A stretch of 24,402 nt of DNA from PHAA01 sp964584415 (GCA_964584415.1 CAZOZX010000022.1:1-24402); one strand, 5' to 3'. Counted from the first letter of the stretch, positions 1 to 7,086 are shown. The notes: a model not told the origin generated them from the letters alone. Made by a program: numbers and translations.

Positions 1-32
1 CTAGGAAGGCTTATGCACGGTGTTGCCTTTGT

Positions 33-66
33 AGCCAAACCTTTACACAGGTTTGGCTTTTTGGTT
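33..66 (+). terminator. Intrinsic terminator-like hairpin
   Basis: A perfect 10-bp stem (33-42 with 49-58, arms AGCCAAACCT and AGGTTTGGCT) closes a 6-nt loop and runs into a T-rich tail. It probably ends a transcript entering from the left edge of the window. The gene it serves is outside the window. Confidence 0.7.
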
Positions 67-73
67 TTCTGCA

Positions 74-195
74 GTGTTATTCATCTAGATATAACACGCA
101 AGGGGGTCAAAGATGGAGCGGGAAGGACTATCCTAGTATCCAATCCCATTCTTTTTCCTAGACCCTTTGCGTGCCGGCAAAGGGTTCTTTTTTTA
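74..195 (+). other. Possible structured leader or small RNA with a 7-codon ORF
   Basis: This stretch holds a hairpin (74-80 with 91-97), an AGGGGG Shine-Dalgarno-like run at 101-106, and a tiny ORF at 113-136 that would encode MEREGLS. Bases 96-108 can pair with 161-172 with one bulge. Bases 162-170 can instead pair with 177-185 to form a terminator. The two pairings exclude each other, as in attenuators. No plus-strand gene follows, so if real this would be a stand-alone RNA or a relic. I recognise no known riboswitch class here. Confidence is low. Confidence 0.2.
162..194 (+). terminator. Intrinsic terminator
   Basis: The arms ACCCTTTGC (162-170) and GCAAAGGGT (177-185) form a 9-bp stem with a 6-nt loop, followed by a run of seven T with a single C before it. 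This has the full form of a rho-independent terminator on the plus strand. Confidence 0.75.
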
Positions 196-201
196 TCATT
201 T

Positions 202-247
202 TGCCTCTCGAAAAAATAGAGGCAGGCTCTGGGAGTCTGCCTTTTAG
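202..247. terminator. Bidirectional terminator region with alternative stems
   Basis: Two overlapping stems are possible: TGCCTCT (202-208) with AGAGGCA (218-224), and GGCAGGCTC with GAGTCTGCC (221-241). On the minus strand the second stem is followed by TCTATTTTTT, which suits the end of the CooT/DUF4198 transcript that stops at 284. On the plus strand it ends in TTTT. Confidence 0.55.
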
Positions 248-283
248 GATTTTAATCTTAATCGTTTTTACGGTTATTTATTT

Positions 284-1084
284 CTAAAAACTTTTGATTA
301 AGGTAAAAGTACTGGTCATGTTACCTTCTGTTACTGAAAAGAGATAATTACCGCGGGCAGTAAGGAAAAGGCGGGTTTTGCCTTCCTCATCAGTCTGCAG
401 ATGGTGCGGATAATCGCGGCTCTGGGTTTCGCTGAAAGTAGCCTTTACTTCCACTCCTATCAACGGATGTCCGTCCTTTAATACCTGTATACCATAGGTC
501 TCGCCTAAACGGGCATGACTGTAATCGATAGGGACTATCTCCAAGGGCAAGCCCAATGGTTGGTTGCCGTGATGATGGTGATGTCCAACCTCCACCAGCG
601 CAGTTGCATAAAGTTCCTGGTCTTTCTTTTGATATACATAAACCTGGGCCAAGCCCTCCAAATCCTCTCCCAGATTTATTTCCATGTCTCCATGATGTTT
701 GTGTAAATCAAGCGCTTTCAGGTCCCCCCCAATAAAGACAAAGGCCTCGATACCCTCAAGATCTGCGGTCTGGTCGGGACGCATGTTAAAGCCCTTGAAT
801 AGCTTCATCCTGGCTTCCTCACCCGGGTGGAAATGACCGTGGTTGGTATCTGGTTCCAGCCATAATTCGAGGTGCGGTTTAACAGCCGTTTCCTTGATCT
901 CCTCCAAAACAATCCGATGGCGCACCAGTTCCATCTCTTTTATTCTAGCCTTAATTATCCGACGCTCTCCAAATACATTCTCCAGAAATATATTCTGGTC
1001 TTCACTCGGTATTATCCGGTCTACCCCTTCCATCAGCAGTTCTTCCCGTCCATCCCGGCTGATATAGACATTGGCTTCACACAT
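284..1084 (-). CDS. CooT-type nickel-binding domain fused to a His-rich DUF4198-like domain
   Basis: The protein has 266 residues in two parts. Residues 1-62 match the small CooT family, which binds nickel and in Rhodospirillum rubrum serves carbon monoxide dehydrogenase maturation; the family's metal ligand is the Cys at position 2, present here as MCEANVY. Residues ~70-266 look like DUF4198, a domain linked to nickel uptake and carrying a beta-sandwich (regulatory-domain-like) end. Three His-rich patches lie in this part: NHGHFH (81-86), LHKHHGD (127-133) and five His in a row (168-172). No signal peptide or membrane segment is visible, so it is probably cytoplasmic. I chose the ATG at 1084 because GGAGGGG lies six bases upstream and because it puts Cys at position 2; an upstream ATG at 1099 overlaps that ribosome site. 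It is last in a three-gene unit, 18 bases after the FmdE gene. Nickel storage or delivery is inference. Confidence 0.8.
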   Translation of the reverse strand: MCEANVYISRDGREELLMEGVDRIIPSEDQNIFLENVFGERRIIKARIKEMELVRHRIVLEEIKETAVKPHLELWLEPDTNHGHFHPGEEARMKLFKGFNMRPDQTADLEGIEAFVFIGGDLKALDLHKHHGDMEINLGEDLEGLAQVYVYQKKDQELYATALVEVGHHHHHGNQPLGLPLEIVPIDYSHARLGETYGIQVLKDGHPLIGVEVKATFSETQSRDYPHHLQTDEEGKTRLFLTARGNYLFSVTEGNMTSTFTLIKSF

Positions 1085-1102
1085 CGGCATCCCCTCCATT
1101 TT

Positions 1103-1687
1103 CTAAGCACAGCTAGGGCAAACATATAATTGCCCATTTAATACGGCCCGGGGTTCCATGACCCCTTCTCCACAGATCGAGCACTGCACAGTCGGATAGA
1201 TCTGCGCCTTTTCCGGAAAACTGAAATCGATTTCCTGCCAGTTGAACAGGTCTTCGAAAGGAGCGGTCATCAATCTCTCAAAAATGGCTGCTAACAGGTT
1301 CTCCTTCTCTTCGGCTTCCGAACCACTTAGAACATCCTTACGGCATAATTCCCGGTAACGGGCATTGTCTGGATGGGGCTGGGCAAGGTACTTCTGGGCC
1401 ATACGCACCGCCCGATTTTGTTCCCGGCTGGCAATGGTATACACACTTTTGCCATAGTCTTTAAAAATCAGGTTGCCTTTTCCAAAGGTGCATCCCAATA
1501 TCGCCTGGATGGCATCCACTCCACAGGAATTGGTTTCTGCTATGGCCAGCAGCTCCTCATCCTGGTCCGGATCGACATTCAAATATTTTTGAGCAAACTC
1601 CGCTGCTCTTACCCCCATCAACAATCCCGGGCAGATGTGGCCGTGAAATTGTATGGCCAACTCCAGCGGCGGCATATTCTTACACAT
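1103..1687 (-). CDS. FmdE-family protein with C-terminal zinc ribbon
   Basis: This 194-residue protein has the FmdE core (PF02663), named after subunit E of formylmethanofuran dehydrogenase. The family signature HGHICPG is at 15-21, followed by ETNSCGVDAIQ at 51-61 and a further Cys at 66. A four-Cys zinc ribbon closes the protein (CSIC 169-172, CPSC 190-193). Bacteria with this gene usually lack methanogenesis, so the name does not give its job; a role as a metal- or cofactor-binding protein is the usual guess. The start ATG at 1687 follows AGGAAG by about eight bases. It sits between the DUF3842 gene (39 bases upstream) and the CooT fusion (18 bases downstream), which points to shared transcription and a metal-related role. 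Confidence 0.85.
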   Translation of the reverse strand: MCKNMPPLELAIQFHGHICPGLLMGVRAAEFAQKYLNVDPDQDEELLAIAETNSCGVDAIQAILGCTFGKGNLIFKDYGKSVYTIASREQNRAVRMAQKYLAQPHPDNARYRELCRKDVLSGSEAEEKENLLAAIFERLMTAPFEDLFNWQEIDFSFPEKAQIYPTVQCSICGEGVMEPRAVLNGQLYVCPSCA

Positions 1688-1726
1688 TATGGCATCTTCC
1701 TTTCACCTTTGGGTATTGAATTAAGA

Positions 1727-2158
1727 CTACTTATTAAGTCTGCTGCTTTCATATATTTCCCTAACCCTGGCAACCAGGCTGTTTACCTGCAAGGGCAGGG
1801 GTTGATCGACCACACCGCTGATCTCCAGGTTATAACGGTTTAGAGGCAATAATACCTTTGTTGCGTCAGATGAAGCAATAGCTTCGGCCATACGGGGAGT
1901 CAGTTCACCCAAAAAGGAATGGGCTGCAACGATGGATACTGACCCAGCGACTACATCCACCCTTTTGACACATTGTACTACCGCATTCTCCCCGCTGGCT
2001 CCTTCATTGGCTCCTGCTTTGAGCATCAAAGAAGAGGCTACAGCATTGGTGCCCAAGCCGATAATTTGGCAGGAGTTGCCCAATTCCTGGCGCAGTTTTT
2101 CAACAATGATGCGGCCCATACCTCCACCCTGGCCATCAACGACTGCTATTTTCAACAC
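1727..2158 (-). CDS. DUF3842 family protein
   Basis: This ~143-residue protein resembles DUF3842, a conserved family of unknown function common in anaerobic Firmicutes. The N-terminus (VLKIAVVDGQGGGMGR) reads as a beta strand followed by a Gly-rich nucleotide-binding turn, Rossmann-like. A later stretch, VDVVAGSVSIVAAHSFLGELTPRMAEA, is typical of the family. Two start codons fit: GTG at 2158 or TTG at 2155, three and six bases after GGGGAGGGG. An upstream GTG at 2194 is unlikely because the likely -10 box (2183-2188) lies downstream of it. It is first in the unit with the FmdE and CooT genes. I recall DUF3842 appearing next to such nickel-related genes in other genomes, but cannot check here. 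Confidence 0.8.
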   Translation of the reverse strand: MLKIAVVDGQGGGMGRIIVEKLRQELGNSCQIIGLGTNAVASSLMLKAGANEGASGENAVVQCVKRVDVVAGSVSIVAAHSFLGELTPRMAEAIASSDATKVLLPLNRYNLEISGVVDQPLPLQVNSLVARVREIYESSRLNK

Positions 2159-2182
2159 TTGCCCCTCCCCTTTTTGGACATC

Positions 2183-2191
2183 AGTATAACA
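2183..2191 (-). promoter_or_regulatory. Extended -10 promoter of the DUF3842-FmdE-CooT unit
   Basis: On the minus strand TGTTATACT forms an extended -10 element, ending ~24 bases before the GTG start. A TTGGCA upstream (2209-2214) is 20 bases away, too far for a good -35, so the extended -10 probably carries the promoter. No palindrome typical of a nickel regulator is visible. Confidence 0.4.
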
Positions 2192-2260
2192 CACCTGGAA
2201 AAAACAATTGCCAACTGTTTATCCCAAACACACCCTATTATTCTATATTCTGAAAGATAC

Positions 2261-2995
2261 CTACATTACGAATCCACCATTGGGGCTTAGGACTTGACCG
2301 GTCAGAAAGTCTGCCTGCTCCGAAGCCAGGTACAAAAGCGCATAAGCTACCTCCAGTGGAGTTCCAAATCTCATCAATGGAGTAGCCTCTTTCAAGCTTA
2401 CTTTTACTTCTTCATCGAGGTCAGCATTCATATCAGTCTCGATAATGCCTGGAGCGACACAGTTAACCTGAATATTGCAGGGCCCCAGCTCCCGCGCCAG
2501 AGCTTTTGTAAATCCTATTACCGCGGCTTTGGCGGTTGAATAATGAACCTCGCAGGAGGCCCCGGTTATTCCCCAAATAGAAGCAACGTTAATTATTTTA
2601 CCCTGATGGCGCTTAATCATTGACGGCACCACTGCCTGGCAGCAATTAAATATGCCTCTAACATTGACATCAAGCATGGTATTCCAGTCTTCGGCGGTGA
2701 TGTCGGTAAAAAGCTTTTGCTGGGCAATTCCAGCGTTGTTGATCAATATATCGATGGTGCCGAATGTATCTAGGGCTGCCGCTACCATCGAGTTTACCTG
2801 TTCTCGGTCTGATACGTCGGCTTTATAAGTCATGGCATTATGTCCAGCTGCAGCCAGTTTAGCGGCTATGGCCGTGGCCCCGGCTTCTGAACGGAGGTAA
2901 TTGATTATAACATTATAGCCCTGGACGGCAAACAATTCGGCAGTTGCACGTCCTATACCCCTGGAACCACCGGTAATTAAGACGGTCTTTCTCAC
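2261..2995 (-). CDS. Short-chain dehydrogenase, likely EF-P 5-aminopentanone reductase (YmfI-like)
   Basis: This 244-residue protein is a classical SDR of the FabG type: cofactor loop TGGSRGIG (8-15), NNAG (86-89), catalytic Ser 139, Tyr 152 and Lys 156 in YSTAK, and a C-terminal TGQVLSPNGG. The catalytic region reads SIWGITGASCEVHYSTAK, and the WG-TGASCEV pattern is what I recall from YmfI, the enzyme that reduces the 5-aminopentanone group on elongation factor P in Bacillus subtilis. Ordinary FabG (3-oxoacyl-ACP reductase) is the alternative; no fatty-acid genes adjoin. Its start overlaps the stop of the MFS gene by four bases (ATGA), so the two are translationally coupled. In B. subtilis ymfI lies in another context, so the pairing with a pump gives no support either way. 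Confidence 0.75.
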   Translation of the reverse strand: MRKTVLITGGSRGIGRATAELFAVQGYNVIINYLRSEAGATAIAAKLAAAGHNAMTYKADVSDREQVNSMVAAALDTFGTIDILINNAGIAQQKLFTDITAEDWNTMLDVNVRGIFNCCQAVVPSMIKRHQGKIINVASIWGITGASCEVHYSTAKAAVIGFTKALARELGPCNIQVNCVAPGIIETDMNADLDEEVKVSLKEATPLMRFGTPLEVAYALLYLASEQADFLTGQVLSPNGGFVM

Positions 2996-4416
2996 TGGCT
3001 GGCCTGCCCCTTTCCTCCGGTTAAATGTAATGAATCCTGCCCACCCTTGCCCCTAGCCACCGATGCCAGGACACCCAGGCAACACAGGACAAAGAATATT
3101 ATAAAAGTTATATGCATGCTGGACATCAGAATCCCGGGATCCACCTGGCTCAACTGGGCTTTACCAAGGTAAAAGGCCATAATCAAGGTCACAATAGCCA
3201 TACTGAGAGCCTGTCCAATCATTCTCATGGTACCCAGCGTGGAGGAGGCGATACCATACAGGCGAGGCTGCACTGAACTCATAACCGCGTTGGTATTGGG
3301 TGACGAAAACAAGGCAAAACCCAACCCTATCAGGGCCAAATTTACTATGATTAAATATATTGAAGTATCGGTACCCAGAAACATGAAAACAAAAATCCCC
3401 AAGGCACTTAACATCATTCCAGTCGAAGCTAACTTGCGCGGTTCGATCCGGTCGGATAAACTACCCGCCAGCGGTGAAAGCAACGCCATCATCAAGGGCT
3501 GAAAAAGCAGGATCATACCCGCAGTTTGGGAACTGTAACCCTTTATCACCTGCAGATAGATGGACAAGAGGAAACTTAGGGCAAAGGTAGCACTGTAATT
3601 GATCATAGCCGCCAGGTTGGAAAAAGCAAAAACGATATTATGTATGAACAGTCTTACCTGGATTAAAGGATGTTCCAGGCGGAGTTCATAGATTATGAAA
3701 ATAGCCAGACACAAAGCCCCGCCAAGAGCCATATACCAGGCCCAGCTAACCGTTGACAGCGATGAAACACCATAAAGAAATGCGGCCAATCCAACTACAT
3801 AAAGAAGAGTTCCTACCAGGTCGTAATGCTCTCCTGCCGCACCTTTCCATTCTCCTTTCAGCCATCCGGCGGTATAGATTGTGACAGCCAGGCTGATTAC
3901 AACAATGAAATAAAAAATACTCCGCCAGCCAAAATTGTGATTCAGCCACCCGCCTAATACCGGACCAAGGGATAGTCCTGTATAAGTACTGGCTACTGAC
4001 ATTCCCAAAGCCTTCCCCATCCTGGCAGGAGGATAAACCGAAGTCAGGATAGCAGTTGAAGTGCTGAATATCATGGCCGAAGCTACTCCCTGGCAAAGGC
4101 GCAATCCCACCAGCATCAGCATCGAAGTGGCCTGACTGCACAGGAAAGAGAATAGCGTGAACAACACCAGCCCTGTCAAAAATACCTTACGGCGTCCAAT
4201 TATATCTGCCAGTCGGCCGAATGGCAGCAACAAAGCTGCTGAGGCCAAAAGGTAACCGGTTACTACCCATCCTAACAGCAAAGCGCTGCTGCTGTACTCT
4301 TGGCCCAGTAAAGGCAAGGCTAAATTTATAGCACTGCCAATAAATGGGACCAGAAAAGCGGTGCCGGTTACAATCAGTAAGGTAACTCTCTCCTGACTCT
4401 GATTTTCATTCAGCAA
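2992..4416 (-). CDS. MFS drug-efflux transporter, DHA2 (14-helix) type
   Basis: The 474-residue protein is hydrophobic throughout with about fourteen membrane segments. It carries the MFS loop motif GRLADIIGRRKVF after helix 2, the helix-4 region LRLCQGVASAMIFSTS, and the antiporter-type motif GLSLGPVLGGWL in helix 5. Together with its length, these place it in the EmrB/QacA (DHA2) group of proton-driven multidrug exporters. Substrate cannot be read from sequence. An in-frame stop directly before the ATG at 4416 fixes the upstream limit; the best ribosome site (GGAGGG) is 14 bases away, longer than usual, so translation may be weak. It is first in a two-gene unit with the SDR gene, and it is divergent from the lipoprotein gene at 4615. 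Confidence 0.9.
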   Translation of the reverse strand: MLNENQSQERVTLLIVTGTAFLVPFIGSAINLALPLLGQEYSSSALLLGWVVTGYLLASAALLLPFGRLADIIGRRKVFLTGLVLFTLFSFLCSQATSMLMLVGLRLCQGVASAMIFSTSTAILTSVYPPARMGKALGMSVASTYTGLSLGPVLGGWLNHNFGWRSIFYFIVVISLAVTIYTAGWLKGEWKGAAGEHYDLVGTLLYVVGLAAFLYGVSSLSTVSWAWYMALGGALCLAIFIIYELRLEHPLIQVRLFIHNIVFAFSNLAAMINYSATFALSFLLSIYLQVIKGYSSQTAGMILLFQPLMMALLSPLAGSLSDRIEPRKLASTGMMLSALGIFVFMFLGTDTSIYLIIVNLALIGLGFALFSSPNTNAVMSSVQPRLYGIASSTLGTMRMIGQALSMAIVTLIMAFYLGKAQLSQVDPGILMSSMHITFIIFFVLCCLGVLASVARGKGGQDSLHLTGGKGQASQ

Positions 4417-4453
4417 TCTTCAGCCCTCCGCAAACTCTGCAATTATGTTCCCT

Positions 4454-4482
4454 ATTATAACTGCTTTTTTAATATCCATAAA
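4454..4482 (-). promoter_or_regulatory. Possible promoter of the MFS-SDR unit
   Basis: On the minus strand a perfect TATAAT (4454-4459) lies 17 bases downstream of a poor -35 match TTTATG (4477-4482). It stands 38 bases before the MFS start codon. Confidence 0.35.
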
Positions 4483-4574
4483 CAAAGACGATCATCAAAA
4501 AATGAATAAACCCCCTTATTTAGCCAGTCCTTGTCGAGGGACAGCAAAAGCATTAATGACTAATTTTCTGGACA

Positions 4575-4588
4575 AGATAAATTTATCT
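4575..4588. promoter_or_regulatory. 14-bp perfect palindrome before the lipoprotein gene
   Basis: AGATAAATTTATCT is self-complementary over 14 bases. It falls between a weak -35 (TTTCTG, 4565-4570) and a weak -10 (TATATT, 4588-4593) upstream of the lipoprotein gene, a place where a repressor would act. It is AT-rich, so chance cannot be excluded. Confidence 0.3.
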
Positions 4589-4614
4589 ATATTAAGTGAA
4601 TTGAGGTGGTCCTA

Positions 4615-5715
4615 ATGAGAAAGTCTCGTATTATAGCCATTATCATTTTAATATTCGTCTTTAGTATTGTGAGCGGATGTTCCAAGAATACTGCCCAAAA
4701 GAAGCCAGCCGAAAACGGGCAGTCCAGTAAGGCCCCTACAGAATTACAAAGTATATCTTCTGGTCTGGACACCATCATTACGGAATTAGACAAAAAAATG
4801 AAAGCCCGCAATGGAGGCTCGATGCAGCAAATACAATTGAATCCCCAGCAAAAAACTTCGGGACAGCAGGGGCAAACCGGTCAAACCCAGGGTGGTACAC
4901 CTTCGGGGGAACAAACCCTTGGGCAAAACCAGGATCAAAATACCGCTAATCAGCAGCAGAATAACCAAAAACAAGGCAGTCAGTCCGCCAGCACCCAAAA
5001 ACAAAACCAGAACAATCAGAACCAGGGCGAGCAACAAGGCGGGCAACAGCAATCCCAGGGCGGTACCAGTACCCAAAGCACCACCCAGAGCCAAACACCC
5101 CAGGGAACAACATCCACTCAGACCCCAACTGCTGCCAACAACTGGACTAAAGAATTCCAGAGTATGCGAGATATCCATCAGAACTGGAACAGTCTTATGC
5201 CCGAGGCAGTCCAGGCTGGAATGAGCACTGAGGCCCGCAATCAATTTTCCCAGGCTCTCGAGCAACTTACCCAGGCAATAAGCAGCCAGCAATTAGAGGC
5301 GAGTATGTCGGCAGCCCTGACTTTGTACAAGAACTACGCCGATATGGCTCGATTATTCTCCACTACTGTGCCGGCTGAGTTATACCAGGTCAAGTATGAG
5401 ATTATGGCGGCAGTATTTGAAGCCAGTCAAAAAAACTGGACCAAGGCGGAGGAACACATACCTAAAATGAGGGAGCAATGGATGTACTTGGGGGCGCAGG
5501 CAAAGGACGTGGACAGCAAAATGTTAAGTAAGGCCGAGTTCTCTATTTCAGATCTGCAGGATGCGATTAGAACCAAACAGGCAGATTTAATTATGATCAA
5601 GGGTGAAATAGCCATGACTAATCTGAACAATCTGCAGACTAAAATGTCCAGCCAAACCTCCGGGCAAAGTCAGGATGCAGGTCAGAAGCAGTCATCCAAC
5701 CAAGGGCAGTCTTAG
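4615..5715 (+). CDS. Secreted lipoprotein with long Q/N/S/T-rich linker and helical C-terminal domain
   Basis: The 366-residue protein begins with a type II signal peptide: basic start, hydrophobic core (6-18) and lipobox SGC with the lipidated Cys at 22. Residues ~70-172 are a low-complexity stretch dominated by Gln, Asn, Ser, Thr and Gly. Residues ~175-340 look helical and ordered, with Trp and Met spread through it (QSMRDIHQNWNSLMPEA near 182). A second Gln/Ser-rich tail ends the protein. The ATG at 4615 follows GAGGTGG by five bases; an in-frame GTG at 4606 lies within that ribosome site and is not used. It stands alone, divergent from the MFS gene. Function is unknown; the form suggests a helical domain held away from the membrane by a flexible linker, on the outside of the cell. 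Confidence 0.85.
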   Translation: MRKSRIIAIIILIFVFSIVSGCSKNTAQKKPAENGQSSKAPTELQSISSGLDTIITELDKKMKARNGGSMQQIQLNPQQKTSGQQGQTGQTQGGTPSGEQTLGQNQDQNTANQQQNNQKQGSQSASTQKQNQNNQNQGEQQGGQQQSQGGTSTQSTTQSQTPQGTTSTQTPTAANNWTKEFQSMRDIHQNWNSLMPEAVQAGMSTEARNQFSQALEQLTQAISSQQLEASMSAALTLYKNYADMARLFSTTVPAELYQVKYEIMAAVFEASQKNWTKAEEHIPKMREQWMYLGAQAKDVDSKMLSKAEFSISDLQDAIRTKQADLIMIKGEIAMTNLNNLQTKMSSQTSGQSQDAGQKQSSNQGQS

Positions 5716-5768
5716 GCCAGAGCACTAATCACACATCGGGCAGATTCCCCGGTAATAATTAAGTTCAA

Positions 5769-6032
5769 CTACAAATCTGCTTCGGCAGTTATTACATCAT
5801 GCTCCTTGACTTTAATATTATGGTTCACTGCTTTGGGGATCACTTTATTAGCCAAACATTTGGCGACCATGATAAAGCCCAACAAGACAAACACCCCACC
5901 GGCAATTCTATTGATCAATGACGGTCCTATATATCTGGCCAGGGTGAGCCCCAGAGTTACCTCTATAATTACACACAATATTAAAGCCAGGCAACTGCCG
6001 GCGAGAACGGTCCACTTTTTATGAGGCAGCGG
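5769..6032 (-). pseudogene. Remnant of a TMEM165/GDT1 (UPF0016) family membrane protein
   Basis: The open frame reads KKWTVLAGSCLALILCVIIE, then VTLGLTLARYIGPSLINRIAGGVFVLLGFIMVAK: two membrane helices resembling the second half of a GDT1 unit, a family of Mn2+/Ca2+ exporters. The defining first half, with the acidic ELGDKTQ motif, is missing. Upstream there is a stop codon (6033-6035) and none of the other frames supplies the motif. There is no good start codon or ribosome site; only a TTG at 5978 within the frame. I therefore read it as a 5'-truncated relic. A short intact protein of unknown type is the alternative. Confidence 0.45.
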
Positions 6033-6167
6033 TCATGAAATTATCTAAAAACTCGCCTGCAAATTACCGGACATCCATTTATTAACGCACATCTTTTACG
6101 GCTCCTGACTGATACTAAAATGTCGAGTTTTATTACCTCCCCATTATAAGCAAAGGAGTTGATTGAA

Positions 6168-6386
6168 ATGCTCAGCAGAGATGGAGTCATCGCCCGTTAT
6201 ATTTTTTCATTGTGCTTTTTCTTCCTGTCTGGCAGCGAGATGCTCACGGGCTGGCCGGCAACCTGTTCAGGGGTTTTGGGAACAATAGAACTAGCCACCG
6301 CTCTGACACGCTATTCCCCCGTTATGGAGATTAGCTGCTATCTGAAAGAAAGGGCCAGCATCCGTGATACGATTCCCAAAACCTGA
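6168..6386 (+). CDS. Small membrane protein, possibly DUF2892-like
   Basis: The 72-residue product has a hydrophobic stretch (YIFSLCFFFLSGSEMLTG) and a second weaker one, then TALTRYSPVMEI. The layout of two short helices ending before a small polar tail recalls DUF2892, whose members end their second helix with a T-L-CP-like motif; here SP replaces CP. The ATG at 6168 follows AAAGGAG by nine bases, a good ribosome site that supports real translation. A TTG at 6159 is in frame but lies too close to it. Function is unknown. Confidence 0.55.
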   Translation: MLSRDGVIARYIFSLCFFFLSGSEMLTGWPATCSGVLGTIELATALTRYSPVMEISCYLKERASIRDTIPKT

Positions 6387-6468
6387 TAATACTGAGGTTG
6401 ATGAATAATTTAAACACCCGGGTGAAAATCTAGACTAAGCACAAAATTTTAGATAAGGAGGTAGCTCA

Positions 6469-6798
6469 ATGTTTCAAGCAGTTATTCGCTTCATAGTTTC
6501 CGCCCTGGTATTGCTGCTGGTCAGCTATTTCGTTCCCGGATTCCGGGTAGCGGGATTCTGGGGCGCCCTGGTTGCTGCAGCAGTTATCGCTATCATGGGA
6601 TACTTAATTGAAAGACTACTCGGTGACAGGGTATCGCCGCGCAGCCGCGGGGTGGTAGGATTCGTAATTGCGGCCATAGTAATCTATCTGGCCCAATACA
6701 TTATCCCATCCATGATGAGCGTTACCATAATCGGCGCATTGCTGGCAGCTTTTGTTATTGGTTTGATAGACGCTTTCGTACCCACCACATTGCGATAA
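6469..6798 (+). CDS. Phage holin family IV / YvlD-like four-helix membrane protein
   Basis: The 109-residue protein has four predicted membrane helices (about 5-22, 29-48, 62-80, 84-103) with few charges between them. It matches the PF04020 group called phage holin superfamily IV, which also includes YvlD of Bacillus. The pattern SYFVPGFRVAGFWGALVAA and the ending GLIDAFVPTTLR fit it. Most bacterial members are not in prophages, and none is seen here, so a role in envelope stress is as likely as lysis. The start is firm: TAAGGAGGT lies eight bases before the ATG. A terminator-like hairpin follows the stop. Confidence 0.85.
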   Translation: MFQAVIRFIVSALVLLLVSYFVPGFRVAGFWGALVAAAVIAIMGYLIERLLGDRVSPRSRGVVGFVIAAIVIYLAQYIIPSMMSVTIIGALLAAFVIGLIDAFVPTTLR

Positions 6799-6802
6799 GT
6801 GT

Positions 6803-6847
6803 TGAGGCGGTTCGGTTGGTAAAACAGCAGAGCCGCCGCCTCATTTC
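6803..6847 (+). terminator. Terminator-like hairpin after the holin-family gene
   Basis: TGAGGCGG (6803-6810) pairs with CCGCCTCA (6836-6843), followed by TTTCT. The loop is 25 bases and the T-run is short, so it is a weaker candidate than others in the window. Confidence 0.45.
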
Positions 6848-6900
6848 TCCACTCTTTCTTCATATAAAATATTTTTTTACCCTAAACAATAATATGAATA

Positions 6901-6944
6901 TTGACTGAATAAGGTCACTCACCCGAGTGACCTTATTCAGTCAA
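6901..6944. repeat. Perfect 20-bp inverted repeat with 4-base loop
   Basis: Bases 6901-6920 and 6925-6944 are exact reverse complements around ACCC. The inner part, GGTCACTC-N4-GAGTGACC, resembles the terminator hairpin at 7087-7104. There is no T-tract on either side, so it is not a standard terminator. It could be a DNA operator, a cruciform, an RNA processing site or the end of a small element. Confidence 0.85.
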
Positions 6945-6970
6945 AGAAATCTATATATTGACAGATCAGG

Positions 6971-7076
6971 CAAAAAAGGCTGAGAAACAGGCAATAGGAA
7001 TGACCGTGATTGAGACGTACATGAGGTACTTGATCGAGCATTCATTCCTGATTAGCACAGCTATCAGCCTTTTTTG
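6971..7076. other. ~106-nt imperfect hairpin (structured RNA or miniature element)
   Basis: The ends are 13-bp perfect inverted repeats: CAAAAAAGGCTGA (6971-6983) with TCAGCCTTTTTTG (7064-7076). A second paired block follows inside: AATAGGAATGA (6993-7003) with TCATTCCTGATT (7042-7053), with one bulge. A GTAC-N5-GTAC turn sits near the tip. No target-site duplication flanks the ends, which argues against a miniature transposon. It stands between the holin-family gene and the 3D-domain gene and is followed by a terminator. Confidence 0.6.
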
Positions 7077-7077
7077 A
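7000..7077 (+). CDS. Possible 25-residue hydrophobic peptide inside the hairpin
   Basis: An ATG at 7000 opens a 25-codon frame ending in TGA at 7075-7077. It begins MTVIETY and ends in the hydrophobic FLISTAISLF. The AGGA just before the ATG is too close for a normal ribosome site, and AGG at 6989-6991 is at a better distance but short. The start region (6993-7003) pairs with 7042-7053 in its own frame, so translation would be blocked in the folded RNA, as in type I toxin messages. The start MTV-ET also faintly recalls holin-like toxin peptides. It may be chance. Confidence 0.15.
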   Translation: MTVIETYMRYLIEHSFLISTAISLF

Positions 7078-7086
7078 CGGTCCGAT

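Noticed and set aside
4786..5292. Long minus-strand open frame opposite the lipoprotein gene
   Set aside because: It is the antisense of the Gln-rich repeat, giving a Leu/Gly/Ala-rich product with no ribosome site.
6469..6798. Prophage marker from the holin-family gene
   Set aside because: No other phage genes are present, and this family is mostly chromosomal in Bacillota.
6971..7076. Miniature inverted-repeat transposon
   Set aside because: No target-site duplication flanks the 13-bp ends and no second copy is in the window; kept as a structured element.
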